DNA of 64,000 nucleotides from UBA5109 sp963975155. Lineage in GTDB: Bacteria; Pseudomonadota; Gammaproteobacteria; Pseudomonadales; Pseudohongiellaceae. A program made the translations under genes and the position numbers. Where the stretch lies: contig CAXBFG010000004.1 of NCBI GenBank assembly GCA_963975155.1, forward strand, positions 62,001 through 126,000, in the 5' to 3' direction. Each line of letters begins with the position of its first letter. Position 1 is the stretch's first letter. The notes beneath the pieces were generated by a model. That model did no database searches and was not told the DNA's origin. It saw only the letters and a program-made list of their open reading frames with translations. Below, piece by piece: positions 53,285 through 62,385 of this stretch.

Positions 53285-54370
53285 ATGACTATGAAAAAAA
53301 CGATCGCTTATCTATTTGCCGCAGCTGCTCTGTGTGCTTCGCTGCTACCCCTGATTTCACAGTCGGCCCCGGACTACCTGAGTTTCCAGACAGAAGATGA
53401 AGCTAATAATATAGAAATTTTCAGTGCAGCCAGTCCTTCAGTCGTCTTTGTCACTAACACCGCTCTGGTCAGGAGCAACCCTTTTTCACGTAATGTTCAG
53501 GAGATTCCACGCGGCGCAGGGACCGGATTTATCTGGGATGCAAGCGGACTGATAGTTACTAACTATCATGTTGTACAGAGCGCTAATAGAGTTATGATCA
53601 GACTGCAGGATCAGAGTAGCTGGGAAGCCGAGATTGTTGGCGTTGCCCCAGATAAAGACCTCGCCCTGCTCAAGATAAACGCTCCCGCTGAACAGCTTAA
53701 CCCGCTGCCTTTAGGTGATTCTTCCGATCTACAGGTTGGCCGCAAGGTCATTGCTATCGGCAACCCTTTCGGACTGGACACCACTCTAACGGTCGGTGTC
53801 GTCAGTGCACTCGGTAGGGAAATCACCTCATTAACCAATCGCACCATCCGTGATGTCATACAAACTGATGCTTCCATAAATCCTGGCAATTCTGGTGGCC
53901 CCTTGCTTAATTCACTGGGCCAGCTGGTTGGCGTGAATACTCAGATATTGAGTCCTTCCGGTGCAAATGCAGGTATTGGATTTTCCATTCCCGTTAATAC
54001 CGTTAAGCGTGTGATCCCCCAATTACTCGAATATGGTCGGGAAATACGCCCGATTCTTGGAATATCCAACCTGAATGATGCGATCAGCGCTCAGAACAAT
54101 ATCGATGGTGTAATTGTGGCAGAAGTGACTACGGGCCTTGGCTCTGCTTCGGCAGGCCTGATTGGCCTGGAACAAGATCCTATCGGCAATATCATTCTAG
54201 GTGATGTGATTATCGGCATTGAGGATATGAAGATCAGAAACAGTGATGACCTGCTAAACGCACTCGAACAATTCCAGCCAGGAGATACCGTCGTCGTATC
54301 AACCAAGCGTCGCAACCAGAATGAAATGACCTTTGAAGTAGAACTCTCAGAACCTACTCAGGCGTTATAG
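53285..54370 (+). CDS. HtrA/Deg-family serine protease
   Basis: 361 residues: a signal peptide or anchor (about 5-27), a trypsin-like domain with catalytic His (TNYHVV), Asp (DKDLALLKI) and Ser (GNSGGPLL), and a single C-terminal PDZ domain. Layout is like DegS and the Deg1 type. It probably degrades or senses misfolded envelope proteins. Its stop overlaps that of the convergent TetR gene by 17 bp. Confidence 0.93.
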   Translation: MTMKKTIAYLFAAAALCASLLPLISQSAPDYLSFQTEDEANNIEIFSAASPSVVFVTNTALVRSNPFSRNVQEIPRGAGTGFIWDASGLIVTNYHVVQSANRVMIRLQDQSSWEAEIVGVAPDKDLALLKINAPAEQLNPLPLGDSSDLQVGRKVIAIGNPFGLDTTLTVGVVSALGREITSLTNRTIRDVIQTDASINPGNSGGPLLNSLGQLVGVNTQILSPSGANAGIGFSIPVNTVKRVIPQLLEYGREIRPILGISNLNDAISAQNNIDGVIVAEVTTGLGSASAGLIGLEQDPIGNIILGDVIIGIEDMKIRNSDDLLNALEQFQPGDTVVVSTKRRNQNEMTFEVELSEPTQAL

Positions 54371-55073
54371 AGGCTTTAGAGTCTTCACACTGCTCTAGAT
54401 TTACAGCAGGCATATCGGGGGGCGCCATAAACAACCGGTATAAATTCAGCATGACGAGCTCAAGTCCCTGATCCTCATTCTTAAACGAAAATTTTCCACC
54501 CGACGCCAGAACTAAATCCGAGCGAGCGACCAGCATTTGCACCAAACCGGCCATAACACAATTCAAACGCCAGTACGATTCCTCCATTGTTAATGACGGA
54601 TTGCACTTTATCGATAGTTCAATAAATAAGGCTGAAGACTCTGCAAAAAACTCACCAAATATCTTTTGAACCTGGGGTGCGGGGTCATTAATTGTCCTCA
54701 ACACCATCTTGTCGAAAACCGGGTTAACTTTATGTATAGCGAACAGTGGCTCGATAAAAGCCCTTAGGAGCAGCATGAAATCTGGAGCCTGATTGGTAAA
54801 TTCCTGTTTATAAGTCCTTAGTTTTTCCAGGCGCTCCAGATTAGCGGTTTTCATACTGCGTTCCAGTACTTTCTTCATCAGCACTTCTTTAGAACCAAAA
54901 TAATAGTTAATGGCTCCCAGATTGGCATTGGCTTTCTCAGCCACCGCACGCATGGAGGTTCCGCTATAGCCATGCTCTCCAAACATAAGCTCTGCGGCAT
55001 CCAGAAATGCAGTTTCTGATTGGTTTACTTTGCTTAACTTTGGATTTCGTTTTGCTTTGCGTCTGTCTGTCAT
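54354..55073 (-). CDS. TetR-family transcriptional regulator
   Basis: 239 residues; an N-terminal helix-turn-helix (GYSGTSMRAVAEKANANLGAINYYFGSKE) and a helical ligand-binding C-terminal domain. It is divergent from the DUF6152 cluster, and palindromic sites lie in between, so it probably represses that cluster. Ligand unknown. Confidence 0.9.
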   Translation of the reverse strand: MTDRRKAKRNPKLSKVNQSETAFLDAAELMFGEHGYSGTSMRAVAEKANANLGAINYYFGSKEVLMKKVLERSMKTANLERLEKLRTYKQEFTNQAPDFMLLLRAFIEPLFAIHKVNPVFDKMVLRTINDPAPQVQKIFGEFFAESSALFIELSIKCNPSLTMEESYWRLNCVMAGLVQMLVARSDLVLASGGKFSFKNEDQGLELVMLNLYRLFMAPPDMPAVNLEQCEDSKASITPE

Positions 55074-55207
55074 AACACTTCACTCAATTGATAACTATCC
55101 CACAGGTCTCGCTTTACTTTCTTAAAATCCACTTAATATCAATTAGTTAACATCCACCCTTGATTTAGTGCAGATATCAGAAACAACAAGCTTATCGCCT
55201 TGCCTGT

Positions 55208-55219
55208 GACAATATTGTC
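55208..55219. promoter_or_regulatory. 12-bp palindrome in the TetR/DUF6152 intergenic region
   Basis: GACAATATTGTC is perfectly symmetric and lies 24 bp upstream of the -35 of the DUF6152 promoter. It is a candidate operator. Confidence 0.45.
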
Positions 55220-55231
55220 TGCATTTGAGAC

Positions 55232-55272
55232 CGTATAATTGTATTGACATTTAATTTATACGACTGTATAAA
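55232..55272 (+). promoter_or_regulatory. sigma-70 promoter of the DUF6152 cluster with a flanking inverted repeat
   Basis: Perfect TTGACA (55244-55249), 17-bp spacer, TATAAA (55267-55272). CGTATAA (55232-55238) and TTATACG (55256-55262) are inverted arms on either side of the -35, the position expected of a repressor site. Confidence 0.75.
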
Positions 55273-55355
55273 TTTGCTCCTGAATTAGCAAGTCTTTATA
55301 AGTTGAAAAGGCAAACTTACTTTCTGATAATTTTGTGTATCCAAGGAGCAATATT

Positions 55356-55760
55356 GTGCAACAAGATAAACCTAATCTGCTAACCGCGTTCATTCTATCA
55401 CTGGGCTTAAGCCTGTTTGCCATTGGCACAGTAAATGCCCACCACTCATTTCCGGCCACTTATGTGATGGATGAAGAACAGACTATTGAAGGAACAATGG
55501 TGCAATTCCTGTTCCGTAACCCGCATTCATTTGTGCATGTGATGGTGACTGACGAAGAAACTGGTGAGAACCAACGTTGGGCTGTAGAGTGGGGTGGCGC
55601 CAGTGCTTTGGCAGGTTCAGTTGACCGATCAAGCCTAAAACCAGGTGATCAGGTTCGTATTTCCGGGCAACCAGGCCGCAACCCCGAAGATCACCGTCTT
55701 CGCATGCAAAGTCTGGAAGTTATTGATGGTGACTTCGAGTGGAATGGCGACTTTGATTAA
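55356..55760 (+). CDS. exported DUF6152 protein
   Basis: Start at GTG 55356, seven nt after AAGGAG; a frame start at 55335 would bury that Shine-Dalgarno. A signal peptide of about 28 residues ends in VNA, so the mature protein (about 106 residues) begins His-His-Ser-Phe. Other conserved-looking parts are RNPHSFVHV, VEWGGASAL and GDQVRISGQPGRN. The family is uncharacterised. An exposed N-terminal His could bind copper, as in other His-brace proteins; this is inference. Confidence 0.85.
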   Translation: MQQDKPNLLTAFILSLGLSLFAIGTVNAHHSFPATYVMDEEQTIEGTMVQFLFRNPHSFVHVMVTDEETGENQRWAVEWGGASALAGSVDRSSLKPGDQVRISGQPGRNPEDHRLRMQSLEVIDGDFEWNGDFD

Positions 55761-55829
55761 GCTTTCGACTAATATCATGCTCACTTACAATAAAAATAAT
55801 CTTCAGCTTTTTATCCAGTAGGAGTTTTT

Positions 55830-56720
55830 ATGAAAAATACCATTCTGACTAAATTAGTGTTCTTCACGCTAATCTTGTTGGGCAGCACGATAGCCATTGC
55901 ACAGGAAATTAATTTTGCAGGTGACTGGAGTGCCATCTATCACGAAGATGCCCCTGAGCGAATCCCTGGTCCTCCCCTGTCAGACTTCGCTGGACTCCCG
56001 CTGAATGAAGCCGCAATCATGCGCGCTAATACCTGGGACCCTAACCGTATTTCAGTGGTTCCAGAGTTCCAGTGTCGTGAACATGGTGGAGACTATTCCA
56101 TGCGAGGCCTGGCCCATATGCGTATCGAGCGTGTTATTGATCCAAGATCTCAACAGGCAATTGCCTTTAAAACCCGTATGAATTTTCACAACATGGAAAG
56201 AACCATATGGCTTGACGGCCGTGATCACCCCCCGGCCGATGCCCCACATACCTGGGATGGATTTTCTACAGCACATTTTGAAAACGGCATGATGGTCGTT
56301 TATACAACCCATCAAAAAGAAAGCTACACTCGTCGTAATGGGGTCCCTGCCAGCAGTGAACGTACCTTCACTGAATACTGGTATATACATGAAAATTATT
56401 TGACGGTACTAACTGTGGTAGATGATCCGGTATTTTATACGGAGCCTCTTGTTAGAAGTCAGAATTGGGTCCTCAATCCTGCACTGCGTATTACCTCTAA
56501 TAATTGTGAATATGTATTAGAAACACCCATTGGCGACGATGGGCAAATCGTTCCCCATTATCTGCCGGGCCAAAATCCATTTCTGACTGAAACCGCCGAG
56601 ATATATCACTTGCCCTACGAGGGAATGATGGGTGGTGCTGAAACCATGTACCCAGAGTTCCGTGATCAATTGGGTGAACCTTTGGGTGACAGTCGCTTCT
56701 GCACTCTAGATTGTGAATAA
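55830..56720 (+). CDS. exported protein of unknown function, paralogue of the fourth cluster gene
   Basis: 296 residues with a signal peptide ending about IAIAQ. It shares with the protein at 57739 a layout: an early W-rich strand, a LPLNE motif, a Cys-containing segment, an RxNGxP segment with a following EY, then VDDPVF.EP (VEDPLF.EA in the paralogue) and a C-terminal Cys. Similarity is clear but low. No catalytic motif is recognised. Confidence 0.75.
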   Translation: MKNTILTKLVFFTLILLGSTIAIAQEINFAGDWSAIYHEDAPERIPGPPLSDFAGLPLNEAAIMRANTWDPNRISVVPEFQCREHGGDYSMRGLAHMRIERVIDPRSQQAIAFKTRMNFHNMERTIWLDGRDHPPADAPHTWDGFSTAHFENGMMVVYTTHQKESYTRRNGVPASSERTFTEYWYIHENYLTVLTVVDDPVFYTEPLVRSQNWVLNPALRITSNNCEYVLETPIGDDGQIVPHYLPGQNPFLTETAEIYHLPYEGMMGGAETMYPEFRDQLGEPLGDSRFCTLDCE

Positions 56721-56744
56721 GCTGCTAAGTCGAGGAATAAAATA

Positions 56745-57728
56745 ATGAATAAGATATTACAATCCAGTAAAACTGTCTTAATAGCTACTCTATTACTATC
56801 TGTATCAGCATTTTCGTTTGGGCAAGATGCCGAACTGCAACTTATACATGTGCAGGGAAATGTCTATATGCTATCCGGTGCAGCAGTAAACGTTACAGTT
56901 CAAATTGGTGATGAAGGGCTTGTGTTTGTCGACTCGCCCAATGAAGACACCATACCAGCAATGATTAGTCTGATACAGGAACACACTAACCTGCCTGTAT
57001 TATATGTCATCAATACGCATCTGGATGAAGAGCACATATCCGGAAATGCCACACTCAGCAGAATGGGCAATAGGTTAAATGCCAATATCACCAGTTTTGG
57101 CCCCCCAGGTGGTGCGCAATCCACAGCTATAGCGGGTGCAACTGGTGGGGTCACCTTATTGGCCCACGAAAATGTTCTAAACCGCTTTTATCTTACAGAC
57201 CACAATATTGAGCGGCTCGATCTCACCAGCACCTACTTTATGCCTACCAAGGATTTTTACCAGAATGGTGAAGGTATCGTCGTCTATCACATGCCCAATG
57301 CCCATACTGATGGTGACAGCATTGTGTATTTTCGTCGATCAGATGTAATCAGTACTGGCGATATTTTTACGCCAGGACGATATCCGGAAATAGATTTGGC
57401 TCGTGGAGGAAGTGTACAGGGTCTGGTTGAGGCACTAAACTTTTTAATCGAACTTATTGTTCCGGGTCCAATGGCAGAAGCAGGAACTTATGTTGTTCCT
57501 GGCCATGGCCGTATCGGTGATGAAATCGATGTCGTCGAATACAGAAATATGGTCTACATCGTAATGCAGCGAATTGAAGCATTGATTGATGACGGCATGA
57601 GTTTAAGACAAATTATCTCATCTCGCCCGACTTTGGATTACGACACTGAGTACGGTGGCTCACGTGGCGGACCCACTGCAGAAGAATTTATTACGGCAAT
57701 CTATAACAGCCTGACAACAGAGATGTAA
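56745..57728 (+). CDS. exported metallo-beta-lactamase-fold protein with altered metal motif
   Basis: 327 residues: a signal peptide ending about FSFGQ and an MBL-fold domain. The usual HxHxDH is replaced by HLDEEH (H92, D94, E96, H97). The later ligands are present: H187 (PNAHTDGD), D206 (STGDIF) and H254 (VPGHG). Hydrolase activity is likely, but metal content and substrate are unknown; it is not a recognised antibiotic-resistance enzyme. It lies 24 bp after the previous gene and 10 bp before the next, so all are one operon. Confidence 0.88.
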   Translation: MNKILQSSKTVLIATLLLSVSAFSFGQDAELQLIHVQGNVYMLSGAAVNVTVQIGDEGLVFVDSPNEDTIPAMISLIQEHTNLPVLYVINTHLDEEHISGNATLSRMGNRLNANITSFGPPGGAQSTAIAGATGGVTLLAHENVLNRFYLTDHNIERLDLTSTYFMPTKDFYQNGEGIVVYHMPNAHTDGDSIVYFRRSDVISTGDIFTPGRYPEIDLARGGSVQGLVEALNFLIELIVPGPMAEAGTYVVPGHGRIGDEIDVVEYRNMVYIVMQRIEALIDDGMSLRQIISSRPTLDYDTEYGGSRGGPTAEEFITAIYNSLTTEM

Positions 57729-57738
57729 GGAAGAATTT

Positions 57739-58587
57739 ATGAAAAATATATTTAAAGCACTCCTCACAACTATATCGCTATTCAGTATCGTATTTGCGCA
57801 GGCGCAAGAGCCTTCAGAAAGAGGCGAAACATCATCTCTTCAAAACTTTGGCCTGGATGGTCCAGTTCAGGAAGTAGCAACTGGTCGAAGCGGTGCGCGG
57901 GCTGACCTGACTGGCACGTGGGTTAGCATTGTCACTGAAGACTGGCGTTATCGCATGGTAACCCCTCAAATAGGTGACCTGGCGGGTGTCCCTATCAATG
58001 AACAGGGCAAAGAATATGCGCTAAACTGGCGACCAGAAATGGATGAAGGCAATGAATGTCGTGCCTATGGCGCTGCATCCATTATGCATAAACCAGGACG
58101 CATAAAAATATCGTGGCAAGATGATACAACACTGAAATTGGAATTTGATGCCGGGAATCAGGTCCGATATCTGCATTTTGATCCCAGTGTTGAAGCTGGA
58201 GAACCTTCAAGACAAGGTCATTCAATGGCAAGATGGGAAGCACCACGAGGAACCCAAATCTCACCCGGAATTACCAATGTCGTGCCTATCGGACAACAGT
58301 TTCCGCGAACAGAAATGGTAAGTAATGCGCTACAAGTTGTCACCGACAATCTGATACCCGGCTATTTGCGCAAAAACGGTCTGCCATATAGTGACCAGGT
58401 ACAAGTCCGTGAGTATTTTGATGTGATTACTATACCCGATGGCTCTACCTGGTTAATCGTCGACATTATCGTTGAGGATCCTCTGTTTCTTGAAGCGCCT
58501 TGGGTGACCAGCATGAATTTCAAAAAAGAACCCAATGATTCCAAATGGAGTCCTGAGGATTGTTTTGTCACTAACCCGGGCTGGTAA
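57739..58587 (+). CDS. exported protein of unknown function, paralogue of the second cluster gene
   Basis: 282 residues with a signal peptide (about 1-22). After a Ser/Gly-rich linker it has the domain shared with the protein at 55830: DLTGTWVS, GVPINEQG, ECRAYG, RKNGLPYSDQ, VEDPLFLEAPW and a C-terminal Cys. Last gene of the DUF6152 operon; a strong terminator follows. Confidence 0.75.
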   Translation: MKNIFKALLTTISLFSIVFAQAQEPSERGETSSLQNFGLDGPVQEVATGRSGARADLTGTWVSIVTEDWRYRMVTPQIGDLAGVPINEQGKEYALNWRPEMDEGNECRAYGAASIMHKPGRIKISWQDDTTLKLEFDAGNQVRYLHFDPSVEAGEPSRQGHSMARWEAPRGTQISPGITNVVPIGQQFPRTEMVSNALQVVTDNLIPGYLRKNGLPYSDQVQVREYFDVITIPDGSTWLIVDIIVEDPLFLEAPWVTSMNFKKEPNDSKWSPEDCFVTNPGW

Positions 58588-58626
58588 ATAAACTGTTAGC
58601 TCTATTTATTTCAAGCTAGCCAAATG

Positions 58627-58667
58627 AAAAACGGCTTCCTGAAAGTATAATTCAGGAAGCCGTTTTT
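58627..58667. terminator. bidirectional Rho-independent terminator
   Basis: A perfect 17-bp inverted repeat (AAAAACGGCTTCCTGAA and its complement) with a 7-nt loop. A and T tracts on both ends let it work for the DUF6152 cluster on plus and thrC on minus. Confidence 0.95.
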
Positions 58668-58708
58668 CGTTTTACTTCTATCTATTTCCAGCAGATTGCT
58701 TTTGGTAG

Positions 58709-60103
58709 TTACAGGCTTTTCTTAATGTAGGCTTCTATTTCTGCGAGATCATTAGGCATGACGACGTAATGTTCCTCACGCTCTAATAAGTCGCTCAAGT
58801 GCTGTGGCAAAGCAGGCAAATCCAGCCCAGCTCGTTTTATAGCTTCAGAGAATTTTACCGGATGTGCTGTTGCCAGAGTAATCATTGGGGTAACACTATC
58901 CTTTTTGCAAAGTTGTGCTGCCTTTACACCAATTGCCGAATGTGGATCCAGCAGATAAGCATGTTTATCATATACCTCTTTAATCACAGCGCATGTAGTT
59001 TCATCATCTACGCTGGCCGAATCGAAGTTGGCTTTAGCAAATTCCCACTCCTCTTCACTGACCTGCTCCACCTCTGCACTCAAGCCAGTCACAAAACGAG
59101 TGACTTTTTCGATATCGCCTTTAAACATATCAAAAATAAAGCGCTCGAAATTACTGGACACCATGATATCCATGCTAGGTGATAAGCTGGCTTCCAGGCC
59201 CGATAGATTGTACTGATTACGACTGATGAAACGATGCAGAATATCATTCTTATTGGTCGCAATAATTAACTGCTTAATCGGTAAGCCCATACGTTTGGAG
59301 AGATAGCCGGCATAAATATCACCGAAATTTCCGGTTGGCACAGAAAAAGATACGGCCTCACTTTTATCCATAAATTTCAGTGCTGCATAAAAGTAATAAA
59401 CGATCTGCGCCATGATCCTGGCCCAGTTAATCGAGTTCACGGCAACTAACTGATAGCCCTGAGGTAGAAAACTCTGATCGGCGAAAGCCTGTTTCACGAC
59501 TTGCTGACAATCATCAAAATTACCGGTGATTGCAATGTTATGTACGTTATCTCCGCTAACTGTGGTCATCTGCTTGCGTTGTACTTCTGAGACCCGGTTA
59601 TGGGGGTGTAAGATAAAAATATCGACAAAATCCGAATGCTTACAGCCTTCCAATGCGGCGGAGCCAGTATCACCCGAAGTGGCTCCCAAAATGGCAACAT
59701 GCTGTTGTCGCTTTTGCAAAAAATAATCCAGCAAACGGCCGAGTAGTTGCAGGGCGAAATCTTTAAAAGCCAGAGTCGGCCCATGAAATAATTCCAGTAC
59801 CCACTCATTATTATCAAGCCCTGTTAAGGGTGCGACTTCAGGGTGAGAGAAATCGGCATAAGAATCATCAATCATCTGTTTTAATACATCATCTTCAACG
59901 GCACCGTCTGTATATAGGCGAATGATTTCATAGGCAAGATCGGCATAACTCAGATCTTTCCAGGCTAAAATCTGTTCACGAGACAGTTGTGGCACTGTTT
60001 CCGGAATAAACAGTCCACCATCCGGTGCCAAGCCAGTTAATACAACTTCTTCAAAGCTGTGGGCTGCAGATTGCCCGCGAGTACTAATATATTTCATGGT
60101 CAT
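58709..60103 (-). CDS. thrC: threonine synthase
   Basis: PLP enzyme that makes threonine from O-phosphohomoserine. The PLP-binding Lys lies in HGPTLAFKDFALQ; an ATSGDTGSAALEG motif is also seen. 464 residues, the longer thrC class. It follows hom, and together they form the threonine branch; no thrB is nearby. Confidence 0.96.
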   Translation of the reverse strand: MTMKYISTRGQSAAHSFEEVVLTGLAPDGGLFIPETVPQLSREQILAWKDLSYADLAYEIIRLYTDGAVEDDVLKQMIDDSYADFSHPEVAPLTGLDNNEWVLELFHGPTLAFKDFALQLLGRLLDYFLQKRQQHVAILGATSGDTGSAALEGCKHSDFVDIFILHPHNRVSEVQRKQMTTVSGDNVHNIAITGNFDDCQQVVKQAFADQSFLPQGYQLVAVNSINWARIMAQIVYYFYAALKFMDKSEAVSFSVPTGNFGDIYAGYLSKRMGLPIKQLIIATNKNDILHRFISRNQYNLSGLEASLSPSMDIMVSSNFERFIFDMFKGDIEKVTRFVTGLSAEVEQVSEEEWEFAKANFDSASVDDETTCAVIKEVYDKHAYLLDPHSAIGVKAAQLCKKDSVTPMITLATAHPVKFSEAIKRAGLDLPALPQHLSDLLEREEHYVVMPNDLAEIEAYIKKSL

Positions 60104-60151
60104 TTGTTAATCGTGCGGTGTAAAAAAATAACTGCTATGAAAGAGATCAAC

Positions 60152-61465
60152 TCAGTCGTCAAGTTCAGCAACCCGGATTCGGGTTACCTTGTCGATCACT
60201 GCATCCAGTGCTTCAATCTCAGCCAGTGCCTTGTTCATAATAGACTCCTGAATTTCATGAGTCATTATTATGACGGGAATTGCATCATGGTTTTTCCCTA
60301 GTTTCTCAGGGTCTTTTTGAATCATGGCCTCAATACTGATCTCATTATCACCTAATATTTCTGTAATATCAGCGATAACGCCAACCTTGTCCTGAACCGT
60401 AATTCGCAGGTAGCAGGCACAGCTTATTTCTTCTATTGGCAGGACACGAGTATCGGCAAGTTCTTCCACCTGAAATGCCAAGGCAGGAATTTTTTCAGTC
60501 TTTTCTTCCATGCGCCTGGCGACATCTATCACATCAGCCACTACCGCTGACGCAGTTGGTCTGGCTCCTGCTCCTGCACCATAATAAAGTGTGGAACCTA
60601 CCGCATCGCCATGCAGCAATACAGCATTCATCACACCATCGACTTTGGAAATCAGCTGTCGCTTGGCAATCAAAGTCGGATGTACACGTAACTCAATTCC
60701 ACGTTCAGACAGGTTACTGATCCCAAGATGTTTTATGCGATAACCTAATTCATTTGCATACGCCAGGTCATCCGGGGTTATGTGACTTATTCCTTCTATA
60801 TAAGTCTTTTCCAGGTGCAATGGTGTGCCGAAGGCGATTGCTGAAAGTATGGTTAGTTTATGGGCGGCATCTATGCCATCTACATCATAGCTGGGATCAG
60901 CCTCTGCATAGCCCAGTTCTTGCGCCTCTTTTAAAACTTCGGCAAAGGGTCTTGATCTGGCCTGCATTTCAGTAAGAATATAATTCGCAGTCCCGTTAAT
61001 AATACCCGCAAGCCATTCAATTTTATTGGCTGCGAGCCCTTCCCTGAGCACTTTAATGATTGGTATGCCGCCAGCTACTGCGGCTTCAAATGCAACGACA
61101 ACATTCTTTTCCCTTGCGGCCTGAAAAATTTCATTGCCATGTGTTGCAATCAGCGCCTTATTCGCCGTAACCACATGCTTGCCGTTTTCTATGGCTTTTA
61201 AGACCAGCTCACGCGCAAAATCAGTTCCGCCGATCAATTCCAGTAAAATATCCACTTCAGGGTCAGTTGCCACCGCGAAGGCATCATTGGAAATCTTCAC
61301 ATCCCCGATATCCTGATCAGGGCTGTATGAAAGTGTGGCGATGTGCGTAACCCGCAAGTCCCTGCCCAGGCGTCTGGCGATTTCCTGATGATTTGCTTTC
61401 AGTACGCTAAAACTTCCGTAGCCAACCGTGCCTAAGCCGCAAATCCCAATATTAATTGGTTGCAA
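60152..61465 (-). CDS. hom: homoserine dehydrogenase
   Basis: Reduces aspartate semialdehyde to homoserine. It has a Rossmann start GICGLGTVGYG, central GTANYILTEM and a C-terminal ACT domain (about 355-430) for threonine feedback. 437 residues; monofunctional, without an aspartokinase domain. Confidence 0.96.
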   Translation of the reverse strand: MQPINIGICGLGTVGYGSFSVLKANHQEIARRLGRDLRVTHIATLSYSPDQDIGDVKISNDAFAVATDPEVDILLELIGGTDFARELVLKAIENGKHVVTANKALIATHGNEIFQAAREKNVVVAFEAAVAGGIPIIKVLREGLAANKIEWLAGIINGTANYILTEMQARSRPFAEVLKEAQELGYAEADPSYDVDGIDAAHKLTILSAIAFGTPLHLEKTYIEGISHITPDDLAYANELGYRIKHLGISNLSERGIELRVHPTLIAKRQLISKVDGVMNAVLLHGDAVGSTLYYGAGAGARPTASAVVADVIDVARRMEEKTEKIPALAFQVEELADTRVLPIEEISCACYLRITVQDKVGVIADITEILGDNEISIEAMIQKDPEKLGKNHDAIPVIIMTHEIQESIMNKALAEIEALDAVIDKVTRIRVAELDD

Positions 61466-61503
61466 GATGCTCTCCTGAAATTTTATCGATTAACTGGAAG
61501 GAC

Positions 61504-62304
61504 TTACTCGGTTTCGAAAATAAACGCCGCCAGATCTGCTGCAGGCACATAACCCGGCAAGCTGGAACCGTCTTCAAAAATCAAAGTCGGAGTCCCGTTG
61601 ACGCCTAGTTCTCTCCCCAGCTGATATTGCTCAGCTACAGGGTTGTCACAGTTTTTTTCGGCAATGGCTGCGCCCCTGATTGCGGTAGTGAAAATCAAAT
61701 TTCGATTTTCTGAACACCAGGTTGAAACCATTTTCGGATAGGTGACTTGATCCATACCACTGCGTGGAAAAGCCAGATAACGGATAGTAATTCCGTAGCC
61801 ATTGAGTAAGGAGATTTCACTATGTAAACGCTGACAATACTGACAGTCGACATCTGTAAATACAGTAAGCGTGGCTTTTGATTCACCCTCAGCAGGATAA
61901 ATGATCATATCTGCTTCATCGAGAGCCGCCAGTTTCTCAATTCGAATTTCATTACGATGACTTTCGCCAAGATTTACCAGACCTTGTTCCGTAGCACGAT
62001 ACATATCCGTGGGCAGGAAATACTGTGCATCAGCACTGGCGTAGATAAGTTGGCCGTTCTGGATTCTGACTTCATAGAGTCCATCTATCGGACTGGTGGA
62101 GATAGACTGAATACTGATACCTGATTGAGTGTCGATCAGGACCTGACGGATTGCAGCTACTTCCGGAGTCTCATCAATAAGACTGCTCTGCAGGCCCGCA
62201 GCATTCTGGGCAATAGCAGGTAGTGTCAACACCAGGGAAAGTGCCAGAAAAGCGCCTGCTATAGACGCTTTGATTGTGAAGTGATTAATAAGCTTAACTG
62301 GCAT
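61504..62304 (-). CDS. dsbC: thiol:disulfide interchange protein DsbC
   Basis: Periplasmic disulfide isomerase. A signal peptide (to about residue 33), an N-terminal dimerisation domain, and a thioredoxin-type domain with CQYC (CxYC in the family) and a second Cys pair (WCSEN and KNCDNP), then cis-Pro NGTPTLIFEDG. 266 residues. Confidence 0.92.
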   Translation of the reverse strand: MPVKLINHFTIKASIAGAFLALSLVLTLPAIAQNAAGLQSSLIDETPEVAAIRQVLIDTQSGISIQSISTSPIDGLYEVRIQNGQLIYASADAQYFLPTDMYRATEQGLVNLGESHRNEIRIEKLAALDEADMIIYPAEGESKATLTVFTDVDCQYCQRLHSEISLLNGYGITIRYLAFPRSGMDQVTYPKMVSTWCSENRNLIFTTAIRGAAIAEKNCDNPVAEQYQLGRELGVNGTPTLIFEDGSSLPGYVPAADLAAFIFETE

Positions 62305-62355
62305 GCCGCCCCCTCTGGATTAATGGCCCCTGCTCGGGCCTATGTGCTTGAAGGC

Positions 62356-62385
62356 ATTGTAGCAAGCCGCCAGGCGGCTTATCAA
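62356..62385 (-). promoter_or_regulatory. sigma-70 promoter for dsbC
   Basis: TTGATA (62380-62385), 18-bp spacer, TACAAT (62356-62361). Both match 5/6. The spacer holds the palindrome AAGCCGCCTGGCGGCTT, an unusual place for a symmetric element, which could be an operator or a terminator remnant of rplS. Confidence 0.6.

Noticed and set aside
56745..57728. The MBL-fold gene as a carbapenemase
   Set aside because: The zinc motif differs from class B enzymes and the context is a DUF6152 operon, so no resistance role is supported.
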